This document shows, one piece after another, positions 6,437-12,540 of a DNA stretch of 20,536 nucleotides (positions are counted from its first letter, which is position 1; every line of letters begins with the position of its first letter). The notes beneath the pieces were generated by a model, which ran no database searches, was not told the origin of the DNA, and saw only the letters and a program-made list of their open reading frames with translations. The position numbers and the translations under genes were made by a program. The DNA comes from Methanomicrobiales archaeon (lineage in GTDB: Archaea > Halobacteriota > Methanomicrobia > Methanomicrobiales > Methanoculleaceae): positions 1 through 20,536 of the forward strand of contig JAGVUK010000085.1 of assembly GCA_019136335.1 (NCBI GenBank), given 5' to 3'.

Positions 6437-7333
6437 TCATGCCGGCGGCACCGCGTGCGCCGCCAGCGGTTTTGCGAGCATCTCTTCGCAGAACGCGATC
6501 GCCTCTGCGACCCTGCTCTTCTGGTAGACCACGGGTTTGATGCGGGGTCTCGCCGGGAGGCTCTCGATCGCCGAAAAGACCTCCCGCCAGGGGATCGTGT
6601 CGGCCGCCGACGGCGGCATGAGGTTGTTGTGGATGTGGAAGGCCTGCAGGGCCGCGGGCGGGACCCGGTGAAGCGATCCCGGGAACTCCCCTTTTGCAGC
6701 GGCGCGGAGGTGCCAGGGGTCGAGGGCTATCCCGGCAAGACTGGCGATCTCCGGGTGGCGTTCCCTGAGCGTCTCCCAGAACGCCTGCATCTGGCTCGCC
6801 GTGGATATGCCCTGGTCCGTGTGGTTCTCAAGCAGCACCAGGGGCTCCACGCCGAAGGCGTTCCAGTGGGCGACGATCAGGGTGTGCATCGCCGTGACGA
6901 TATCGGCATGGGTGTTCTTCCGGCTGCCGGGATGAATCTCGATGATGTCCGGGGGGATCCCGAGATGGTCCTCGATATCGAGGAGCATATCCCCAAACGC
7001 GGCCAGCCACTCCCGGTCGCGCCACCGCAGGTCCACCTGCACCTGCCGCCCGTGCTGGTCTCTCCGGGGGATGGCCGGCTCGGTGTGCAGGATGTACGCG
7101 AGGGAGCCCGGAACGGCCGTCTCCCGCTCGTAGAGGAGCTCGACGGACGACCTTTTGAGGATGGAGCCGATATCCTGCCCGGTCCGCTCCACCTCGGTCC
7201 TGTTCTTGATGAAGTCGGCGGGGATCTCGACGTACGTGCACCCGAGCGGCTCGGCGAGGTGCCAGCGTTCGAGCAGCCCGCCCCGCTGCGCCACTTCGGT
7301 GACGTTTGGATAGATGTAGTCTGCGCCTGGCAT
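6437..7333 (-). CDS. Xylose-isomerase-like TIM-barrel protein
   Basis: This 298-residue protein starts at ATG 7333 (MPGADYIYPNVTEVAQRGG). The frame is open further upstream, but that translation is Arg/Pro-rich and not protein-like. The pattern is that of the AP-endonuclease-2/xylose-isomerase-like barrel: strands end in likely metal ligands at YVEIP (Glu36), IIEIHPGS (His134), LVLLENHTD (Glu169), IALDPWHL (Asp205 and His208) and AFHIHNN (His233, His235). Known: this superfamily includes sugar isomerases, endonuclease IV and multinuclear iron oxidases that modify Cys peptides; motifs alone do not say which activity applies. No clear ribosome site precedes the start. An AT-rich CATTTTTGTAC about 35 bases upstream could be a weak internal promoter for a near-leaderless mRNA. 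It lies between a Cys-rich small gene and the thioredoxin-NHL gene, all on the minus strand. Confidence 0.8.
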   Translation of the reverse strand: MPGADYIYPNVTEVAQRGGLLERWHLAEPLGCTYVEIPADFIKNRTEVERTGQDIGSILKRSSVELLYERETAVPGSLAYILHTEPAIPRRDQHGRQVQVDLRWRDREWLAAFGDMLLDIEDHLGIPPDIIEIHPGSRKNTHADIVTAMHTLIVAHWNAFGVEPLVLLENHTDQGISTASQMQAFWETLRERHPEIASLAGIALDPWHLRAAAKGEFPGSLHRVPPAALQAFHIHNNLMPPSAADTIPWREVFSAIESLPARPRIKPVVYQKSRVAEAIAFCEEMLAKPLAAHAVPPA

Positions 7334-7457
7334 CGTGATCGGGCTACACCATGGCGGGAGGGGTACAAAAATGTTGGGGCGGGGTGGTCCCCCGGGTGGC
7401 CCGGGCCTGCGGCGGAAGGCGGCCGGAGATCCCGCCCGGAAACGGATCGGTCGGGGA

Positions 7458-7679
7458 CTACCTGCGGCTCGCGAGGGCCCGCGGGCAGGCGAACAGGATT
7501 GACACGGGCGTATGGATGTAGGTGCAGCAGGCACACCCGGGATCGTAGTGCGGGCACGAGGCGCAGCCCCACCGCCCCTGCTTCTCCCGGTTTTGCCATT
7601 GGGGTTCTCCTGCCGCACCGCCCCGGTCCAGTGCTCCCACGGCACCCGCCGGCGGGTTGACGTCGTCAGGTAAGCTCAT
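7458..7679 (-). CDS. Small Cys-rich protein, possible metal or Fe-S binder
   Basis: This 73-residue protein starts at ATG 7679 and is probably leaderless or has a very short leader, since a TATA box lies 32-41 bases upstream and no ribosome site is visible. The N-terminal 35 residues look disordered (MSLPDDVNPPAGAVGALDRG). The C-terminal half is compact and Cys-rich: WGCASCPHYDPGCACC, then TYIHTPVSILFACPRAL. The spacing is C-x2-C-x6-C-x-C-C, with one more Cys near the end, and His/Tyr/Asp are interspersed. Such spacing suits metal or Fe-S binding, or a modified peptide. Codon third positions are GC-rich as in the neighbours, which supports real coding. It is the first gene of a probable minus-strand unit with the TIM-barrel gene (gap 124 bases) and the thioredoxin-NHL gene. 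No family is recognised. Confidence 0.65.
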   Translation of the reverse strand: MSLPDDVNPPAGAVGALDRGGAAGEPQWQNREKQGRWGCASCPHYDPGCACCTYIHTPVSILFACPRALASRR

Positions 7680-7694
7680 GCGTATTATCTAGGA

Positions 7695-7720
7695 GCTAAT
7701 ATTAGCGGTAAGATATTTAT
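7695..7720 (-). promoter_or_regulatory. TATA box with a perfect 12-bp palindromic operator candidate
   Basis: On the minus strand, ATAAATATCT (7711-7720) is a good archaeal TATA box 32-41 bases before ATG 7679. Directly downstream of it lies GCTAATATTAGC (7695-7706), a perfect 12-bp palindrome located between the TATA box and the expected transcription start near 7690. A protein bound there would block the polymerase, so this is a good repressor site candidate. The TATA sequence is nearly symmetric and could also serve the plus strand. Confidence 0.6.
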
Positions 7721-7746
7721 TGCGCCGGCGAACCTTCAGCGAACCG

Positions 7747-7853
7747 ATGAATCTGCAGGAGGCCGGTGTCCTGTACACGCGGGTGAGAGATCCTCCCCTG
7801 CCGGGAGGAGGGGCGCAGGTATCCTCCGGGCGATCGAAATCCGGGAGACGAGG
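7747..7853. other. Intergenic stretch between the Cys-rich gene promoter and the regulator remnant
   Basis: A short plus-strand open frame of 49 codons starts at ATG 7747 and runs to 7896, overlapping the regulator remnant. It has no family resemblance and is Gly/Ser/Arg-rich. A small stem, CCTCCC with GGGAGG around 7792-7808, is possible. I see nothing else. Confidence 0.3.
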
Positions 7854-8607
7854 TTACTCCGGGGGTTCCCACAGCGCTCCGGAAGCGGCTTTATAGTACT
7901 GAAACAGCCGTTCACCCCAGGCGACTGCCGCCGCGTCGGTGCTGATGAGATCCACGGATCGGCAGGGGGGAGACGTATATGCCAAAATTGGCACGCCCTT
8001 TCAGGGACTCGCGCATTGTGCTGTACGGCTCTGCGGCGAGCCCGGAGATGAGTTCCCGGGAGATGACAAGTTCGACCTGCTTTCCGTCCATAACCGCCTC
8101 GCGGAGCGCGTCTGCAAGGAGCGGGCTCATGATCGACGACACGCCGCAGATCCGGGATGCATTCCGGGTTATGGTCAAAAAGGCCGTATACACGGCGTGG
8201 ATATCCTCTTCAGCGTCCTTTACCACCTTCGCGTTGTACAGGTGCCCTATCTCTCTCAAGAATTCGGGGGGTATGCTCTCGATCTCGTGTCCGGCCCAGA
8301 AGTCGCGGTGGCGCTCCATCACGCCCATCAGCGTCACCAGCCGTTCGATCTCCGGTTCGACGAGCCTGCCGACAGGGGTGAGCGCATACCCGCCCCGGAC
8401 CTGTTCAACGTAATACAGGGCCTCAAGCTGCCGGAGCTTCGGGATGAGGGCCTGCGACGAACTCCCCGTGGTATCACGAAGGGCTGAGAGGGATCTGCTC
8501 CCGCTCCCGAGGGCGACCAGCACCTGCGTCATCAGTCTCGACCGGAAGATCGCCTGAAGGTCGTCGTGGGACTCGTTGTAGATCTCAAGAGGGGATGTTG
8601 CGGTCAT
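7854..8607 (-). pseudogene. FilR1/DUF1724-type HTH regulator with internal deletion and frameshift
   Basis: ATG 8607 opens a typical methanogen regulator. An N-terminal winged HTH (LMTQVLVALGSGSRSLSAL, then SSSQALIPKLRQLEALYYV and GGYALTPVGRLVEPEI) is followed by the FilR1-type C-terminal domain (VELVISRELISGLA, then GRANFGIYVSPLPI). After LPIR the frame turns to GSHQHRRGG and stops at 7912. The next frame immediately resumes the expected C-terminus, DLISTDAAAVAWGERLFQYY and KAASGALWEPPE, ending at the TAA at 7854-7856. Family members normally have roughly 20-30 residues between these parts, so a short deletion that also shifted the frame has occurred near 7949-7960. Known: DUF1724 regulators control methanogen genes in response to small molecules. 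The HTH is intact, so the truncated 231-residue product might still bind DNA, but ligand sensing is probably lost. Confidence 0.78.
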
Positions 8608-8622
8608 CTCTTACGGTAAGAG
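8608..8622 (-). promoter_or_regulatory. Perfect palindrome abutting the regulator start codon
   Basis: CTCTTAC-G-GTAAGAG is a perfect 7+1+7 palindrome that ends at the base next to the ATG of the FilR1-type regulator (8607). A TATA-like GATATGC lies about 10-20 bases further upstream on the minus strand. The position is ideal for autoregulation by the winged-HTH product. There is no separate ribosome site, which suggests a leaderless or very short-leader mRNA. Confidence 0.6.
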
Positions 8623-8764
8623 GTGCCGGTCGGCGCATATCACCCTTTCCATTTCTGCGTGTCTCTCCGCCCCGGTCGGCGCCCGGGGCGGGATTGTGGA
8701 CCCCGCCGATCTCGCGGGCGGTATAGCGCTCACGATCGGTCTTCGCGCCCGCAACCTCAGCACA

Positions 8765-8774
8765 CTCTTATAGC
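8765..8774 (+). promoter_or_regulatory. TATA box for the MBL lipoprotein operon
   Basis: CTCTTATAGC around 8765-8774 lies about 30 bases before ATG 8801. This is the normal TATA distance for a short-leader or leaderless archaeal mRNA. Confidence 0.5.
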
Positions 8775-8800
8775 CGGGCGTCCGATACCTGTAGAGAAGC

Positions 8801-10060
8801 ATGTCACCTGCACCTCTGAGACTACTGCTCTGTATTGCCCTCTGTGGCTGCATCATCGCCGCCGGCTGTTCCATCCCCGGCGGGCAGCAGCCCGAGATCG
8901 TCTCCGGGCTCTCCGGGGACCTTGTCGTCCACTTCATCGACGTCGGGCAGGGTGATTCGATCCTCCTTCAGTTCCGCGATAAGACCATGCTCATCGATGC
9001 CGGCGAACGCGGGATGGGGGAGCGCGTCGTCGCGTACCTTGAGAGCCAGGGCGTAAAGCAGATCGATGTGGTGGTGGCGACCCATGCACACTCCGATCAC
9101 ATCGGGGGCCTTGCCACGGTCATCTCCGCCTTCCCGGTCGGCCGGTTCGTCGATGCCGGGCAGGCCCACCCCTCCGCGACCTACGAGAACCTGCTCGCCC
9201 TGGTCGAGGAGCGGGGGATACCGTATACAGCGGCGGAGCGCGGGCAGGCGATCGCCCTCGACCCCGACCTTGAGGTCCTGGTCTTCAACCCGGCCGTGCA
9301 GCCCATTGGGGACATCAACGAGGACTCGGTCGTCCTGAAGGCGACGTACGGGGATATCTCCTACCTCTTCACGGGCGATGCCGGGAAACCGGCGGAGGAG
9401 AGCATGGCGGCGGCCGGGCTCGACCTCGACGCCGACGTCCTGAAGGTCGGCCACCACGCGAGCCGGTACGCATCCTCCGCCGCGTTCCTCTCCGCGGTCA
9501 GCCCCGCGATCAGCGTCATCTTCGTCGGCGAGGGGAACGACTACGGCCACCCCCACGAGGAGGTGCTCGAACGCCTCAGGGCCGCCGGGTCGAGGGTCTA
9601 CCGGACCGACCTTGACGGAACCGTCGTCGTCGCGACCGACGGCAGGACGCTCGCCGTTACGGCCGGCGGAGCCCCGGCCGCCACCGTGACCCCCGCGGCA
9701 GCAACCCCGGCAATGACCCCGACAATGACGGCAACGACCCCGGCAACGACTGCCCCCTCCCCCGGCGTCTCCATCACCGGTCTGGACCTCCGGGACGAAG
9801 TGGTCACCGTCACGAATGCCGGGGCGGCCGCGGTCAACCTCACCGGCTGGACGATCACCGACGAGGGGGCGCGCAACACCTACACCTTCCCGGTCTTCGC
9901 CCTTGACGCGGGCGCCGGCGTCACCGTCCACTCCGGCGCGGGCAACGAGACCGCCGCCGACCTCTACTGGGGCCGGGAGTCCCCGGTCTGGAACAACGAC
10001 GGCGATACCGCCACCCTCGCGGACGCGAACGGCACAACCGTCAGCATCCTGGAGGGGTGA
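8801..10060 (+). CDS. ComEC-like MBL-fold lipoprotein with C-terminal lamin-tail domain
   Basis: This is a 419-residue protein. The N-terminus is a lipoprotein signal (LLLCIALCGCIIAAGCS) with lipobox AAGC and Cys23 as the likely lipidated residue, so the protein should sit on the outer face of the membrane. Residues about 40-280 are a ComEC/Rec2-type metallo-beta-lactamase domain: VVHFIDVGQGDSILLQ, the metal motif THAHSDHIGG (His95, His97, Asp99, His100), DAGKPAEESM and VGHHASRY. A Thr/Pro/Ala-rich linker (about 290-325) leads to a C-terminal lamin-tail domain (ITGLDLRDEVVTVTNAGAAA, then LTGWTITDEGARNTYTFP and DGDTATLADANG). Known: ComEC MBL domains are thought to be nucleases, and lamin-tail domains often accompany extracellular nucleases. 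Inferred: surface nuclease or phosphodiesterase. It shares an operon with the DUF3006 gene at 10063. Confidence 0.88.
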   Translation: MSPAPLRLLLCIALCGCIIAAGCSIPGGQQPEIVSGLSGDLVVHFIDVGQGDSILLQFRDKTMLIDAGERGMGERVVAYLESQGVKQIDVVVATHAHSDHIGGLATVISAFPVGRFVDAGQAHPSATYENLLALVEERGIPYTAAERGQAIALDPDLEVLVFNPAVQPIGDINEDSVVLKATYGDISYLFTGDAGKPAEESMAAAGLDLDADVLKVGHHASRYASSAAFLSAVSPAISVIFVGEGNDYGHPHEEVLERLRAAGSRVYRTDLDGTVVVATDGRTLAVTAGGAPAATVTPAAATPAMTPTMTATTPATTAPSPGVSITGLDLRDEVVTVTNAGAAAVNLTGWTITDEGARNTYTFPVFALDAGAGVTVHSGAGNETAADLYWGRESPVWNNDGDTATLADANGTTVSILEG

Positions 10061-10062
10061 CG

Positions 10063-10296
10063 ATGCAGGACGAGTCGACCTTCCGGGTGAGCCTCGACCG
10101 CGTGGAAGAGGGGCTTGCCGTCCTCCTCCTCCGCGAGGAGGAGTCGGTTCGTTTCACGCTCCCCTGCTCCCTCCTTCCCGCGGACGCCCGGGAAGGTGAT
10201 ATCCTCGAGTTGACGGTCCGCCGGGACGTCGCGGCGACGGAAGAGGCGCGAAGGCGGGTGGCGGAGCGGATCGCGCGGCTGCGGTCGCGGGGCTGA
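10063..10296 (+). CDS. DUF3006 family protein
   Basis: This 77-residue protein starts at ATG 10063, with GGAGGGG (10051-10057) at ideal spacing. A GTG at 10057 overlapping the previous stop is the alternative. The sequence STFRVSLDRVEEGLAVLLLR, then FTLPCSLLPADAREGDILEL and a charged C-terminal helix (EEARRRVAERIARLRSR), matches DUF3006: a short beta-barrel followed by a helix. Genes of this family are often found beside ComEC-like MBL lipoproteins, exactly as here, with only 2 bases between genes. The function is unknown; partnership with the MBL protein is inferred from this arrangement. It has no signal peptide, so it should be cytoplasmic even though its neighbour is exported, which is odd if they interact directly. 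Confidence 0.85.
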   Translation: MQDESTFRVSLDRVEEGLAVLLLREEESVRFTLPCSLLPADAREGDILELTVRRDVAATEEARRRVAERIARLRSRG

Positions 10297-10468
10297 CACC
10301 CGCGGCGTCCCGGCAATCCGGGCGACCGCAGTTCACTGGGCGGGGTCCGGCCCGTTCTTTCATGTTTTTGCGCGGGACCGCACCCCACCCGGAACCCCGA
10401 TCCTTAGTGCATCGATTCTCAATTACCGGCACTCTCACCGGAGGAGATCATCGATCGTGTTTCGCACC

Positions 10469-10502
10469 GCCCGGGAGTTTGCATCCCCGGGCGCGGCTTT
10501 TT
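10469..10502 (+). terminator. Hairpin plus T5 terminator after the MBL/DUF3006 operon
   Basis: GCCCGGG (10469-10475) pairs perfectly with CCCGGGC (10486-10492) across a 10-base loop, followed by GCGGC and T5 (10498-10502). It lies 170 bases after the DUF3006 stop. A smaller CCCGG/CCGGG stem sits near 10309-10322. Confidence 0.55.
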
Positions 10503-10527
10503 CCGGGTATCCCCTGCACCGTCCCGA

Positions 10528-10605
10528 CCCCCGGAGAGGGGGGCGGGGGCTTTGAGGAGGAACGTACGGGTACCCACCTGCGGGGAGGGGGAAACCCCCT
10601 CCCCG
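10528..10605 (+). repeat. GC-rich hairpin block with an 11-bp perfect stem
   Basis: CGGGGAGGGGG (10581-10591) pairs perfectly with CCCCCTCCCCG (10595-10605) across an AAA loop. Upstream, CCCCC (10528-10532) faces GGGGGG (10538-10543), followed by another G5 run (10545-10549). The gap of over 500 bases between genes contains no supported ORF. The block may be a transcription barrier, a structured RNA, or a G-quadruplex-forming site. Confidence 0.5.
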
Positions 10606-10753
10606 GTCCCCTCCCCCCATGGCGATAGTCACTACGGTCCACTTCGTGGGGAGATTCCCGGAGGAGAACCGGATACGGCTTTATCCTCATGCACTGCCCC
10701 CCTTCCTGCGGCGGGGGCGGCGGGCGAGATGGGGCGAAGGCCGGATATGGTCC

Positions 10754-10811
10754 GTTAGTTTGGAATCACTGCACTAACTCCGCCCGCCGCCACCCCTCTC
10801 CTTTATATTTT
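10754..10811 (+). promoter_or_regulatory. Promoter of the geranylgeranyl reductase gene, with an upstream inverted repeat
   Basis: CCTTTATATTTT (about 10799-10811) is a strong archaeal TATA box some 25-30 bases before the start at 10833, which implies a leaderless mRNA. Upstream, GTTAGT (10754-10759) and ACTAAC (10773-10778) form an inverted repeat with a 13-base spacer, a plausible activator or repressor site. Confidence 0.55.
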
Positions 10812-10832
10812 GTGCTCTCCATCCGATCAGTG

Positions 10833-11915
10833 ATGCGGAACCACTGTGACGTGCTCGTCGTCGGTGCGGGCCCCGCCGGCAGCACCGCCGCACGCTACGC
10901 GGCGGAGGCGGGGCTCGACGTCCTCCTGATCGACAAACGAAAGGAGGTCGGCCTGCCCGTCTGCTGCGGGGAGTTCAACGCATCGCGCGAGGTCCTCGCG
11001 AAGGCGCTTCCCGGCGCCCCGGGGCTCGACGAACTCTTCCCCGTCGACCCCGGCCTCGTCCAGCGGCCGATCCGGGGCGCCGTCGCCATCTCCCCCGGCG
11101 GCCGGGAGTACGAGTTCGACCTTCCCGGCTATACCCTCAACCGGGACGCGTTCGACCGGCACCTCGCGAATGCCGCCGTCCGCGCGGGCGCCGTCCTCTC
11201 GCTGGAGACGACATTCCGCGGCCGGGACGGCCGCCGGGTCATCACCGGCCGGGGCACCGTCGAGGCCGGCGTCGTGGTCGCCGCAGACGGCCCGCTCTCC
11301 CCTGTCTGCCGCTCCGCCGGGATGGAACGGAACACCGTCCTCGCCCCCGCCGTCACCTGCCGGGTCGACGGGGAGTTCGGCGACCGTCTCCGGCTCTTCT
11401 TCGGGAACAGCGTCGCACCGGGCGGGTATGCGTGGGTCTTCCCGAAGCAGGGGTGCGCCAACGTCGGGCTCGGGGTGCAGGGGCGGAAAACCCCCGTCCC
11501 GGTTCTCCTGAAAGCCTTCCTTACCCGGATGGGGTTTACCGGCCGGGACGTCCAGGCCGGGTTCGTCCCCGTCTCCGGCCCCATCCCGGAGACGGTCAGG
11601 GAGAACGTCATCGCGGTCGGCGACGCCGCCGGCCACGTCGTCGCCTCCAACGGCGGGGGGATCGCGACCGCGATGATCTGCGGGAGGCTCGCCGGGCTTG
11701 CGGCGGCCCGCCACCTGCTGCACGGCGACCCCCTTCACGCCTACGAGCAGGCGTGGCGGGCGGCGGTGGGCCGCGAACTCCTCGCCGCCGCGAGAACGAA
11801 GAGGATGGCCGACCGGATCCTCGGCTCCGACTTCCTGCTCGAGCGGACGATGGCGGTTCTCGGGGGCCGGGGCATGAGAAACGTCATCGTCTACGGCGGT
11901 CTGCGCGAACCCTGA
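10833..11915 (+). CDS. Geranylgeranyl reductase family flavoprotein
   Basis: This 360-residue protein starts at ATG 10833, with an adjoining GTG at 10830 as the alternative. The TATA box just upstream implies a leaderless mRNA; an in-frame extension to 10689 is open but would lie before the promoter. Residues 5-35 are a Rossmann FAD fold (DVLVVGAGPAGSTAARYAAE with GxGxxG at 11-16, ending in LLIDK). CCGEF at 44-48, GGYAWVFP at 197-204 and the second FAD motif VGDAAGHV (262-269) are all characteristic of archaeal digeranylgeranylglycerophospholipid reductases. Known: these enzymes saturate the isoprenoid chains of membrane ether lipids at the membrane surface, using FAD and a low-potential donor. 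Length is somewhat shorter than the usual 390-410 residues, so a paralogue acting on another polyprenyl substrate is possible. Confidence 0.85.
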   Translation: MRNHCDVLVVGAGPAGSTAARYAAEAGLDVLLIDKRKEVGLPVCCGEFNASREVLAKALPGAPGLDELFPVDPGLVQRPIRGAVAISPGGREYEFDLPGYTLNRDAFDRHLANAAVRAGAVLSLETTFRGRDGRRVITGRGTVEAGVVVAADGPLSPVCRSAGMERNTVLAPAVTCRVDGEFGDRLRLFFGNSVAPGGYAWVFPKQGCANVGLGVQGRKTPVPVLLKAFLTRMGFTGRDVQAGFVPVSGPIPETVRENVIAVGDAAGHVVASNGGGIATAMICGRLAGLAAARHLLHGDPLHAYEQAWRAAVGRELLAAARTKRMADRILGSDFLLERTMAVLGGRGMRNVIVYGGLREP

Positions 11916-11950
11916 CGGCCCCCCTCCCCCGGCGCCGGCGGCGACCGGAA

Positions 11951-11960
11951 AGCTTATAGC
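11951..11960 (+). promoter_or_regulatory. TATA-like box before the ATP-cone gene
   Basis: AGCTTATAGC lies about 45 bases before the likely start of the ATP-cone coding region. The same TAG is the upstream in-frame stop (11957-11959), so the coding region must begin after it. Confidence 0.45.
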
Positions 11961-11995
11961 CCTCCGGCGCCTCCCGTCGCCCGGAGGCGATCGAA

Positions 11996-12277
11996 CTGGT
12001 CAATGTAGTCAAGGCCGATGGCAGGAGAGAGCCGTTTGCGCGGGAGAAGGTGACCGTGAGCGCGATGAAGGCGGGTGCGCCGCTCGAGGAGGCGCGGGCG
12101 ATCGGGGAGGCCGTCGAACGGGCCGCCTACGACGGTATACCGGCCGCCGAGATCCGGCAGCGGGTGCTTGAGCAACTCCGCGCCCGGAACCCCGATTGGG
12201 AGGAGAACTGGCTCATGTATGACCGCGCCGTGAAGAAACGCGGGGCGGCAGCGGTCGCGGGGCTGCCCGCCCGCTGA
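11996..12277 (+). CDS. Stand-alone ATP-cone domain protein with a non-standard start
   Basis: The reading frame gives LVNVVKADGRREPFAREK, then VSAMKAGAPLEEARAIGEAV, IRQRVLEQLRARNPDWEE and NWLMYDRAVKK. This is a complete ATP-cone domain (pattern V-K-x-D-G-R-x-x-P-F-x-R-E-K). Known: ATP cones bind ATP or dATP and regulate ribonucleotide reductases or the NrdR repressor; small stand-alone forms exist in methanogens. The first ATG or GTG in frame is GTG 12050, which would delete the most conserved part of the domain. Between the upstream in-frame stop at 11957 and 12050 there is no ATG, GTG or TTG. GGAGG at 11983-11987 is 8 bases before CTG 11996, which makes CTG the best start; ATC at 11990 is less well spaced. 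The product from CTG is 93 residues. It is probably monocistronic and on the same strand as its neighbours. Confidence 0.72.
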   Translation: MVNVVKADGRREPFAREKVTVSAMKAGAPLEEARAIGEAVERAAYDGIPAAEIRQRVLEQLRARNPDWEENWLMYDRAVKKRGAAAVAGLPAR

Positions 12278-12317
12278 CCCGTCGCTTTTTTTGCCGGCTC
12301 CCCCTCCCCGTGCGAAG

Positions 12318-12326
12318 CTATATTTA
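12318..12326 (+). promoter_or_regulatory. TATA box for the MATE gene
   Basis: GCTATATTTAC around 12318-12326 is a strong archaeal TATA box. The MATE gene starts at about 12541, so the leader would be near 190 bases. The open frame inside that leader has no recognisable family. A small TTGG/CCAA stem lies near 12384-12395. Confidence 0.45.
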
Positions 12327-12540
12327 CAATCCGCGCTCACAACTGTCCTGTATTGTCCTATGCACCCCGGAAATCGAAGAATTGGGAAGGCCAATAACAG
12401 GCCGTTTTCAGTCCAACCTCATATCCTGGGCACATTCGATGATCAGCATTCACAGATAGGTGCGATGCCCCAGCCGCACTCAAAGGTCGTCCCGATTGAA
12501 CCGGGAACCCGCGGCGCGGGCACGCCAGCAGGCGATATGT

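Noticed and set aside
6044..7660. 538-codon plus-strand frame
   Set aside because: It is antisense to the TIM-barrel and thioredoxin-NHL genes; no domain is recognisable.
7747..7896. 49-codon plus-strand frame at leaderless distance from a nearly symmetric TATA box
   Set aside because: The product is Gly/Ser/Arg-rich without a motif, and its end overlaps the regulator remnant on the other strand.
8822..9931. 369-codon minus-strand frame
   Set aside because: It is the shadow of the MBL lipoprotein gene, which has a signal peptide, lipobox and metal motif on the plus strand.
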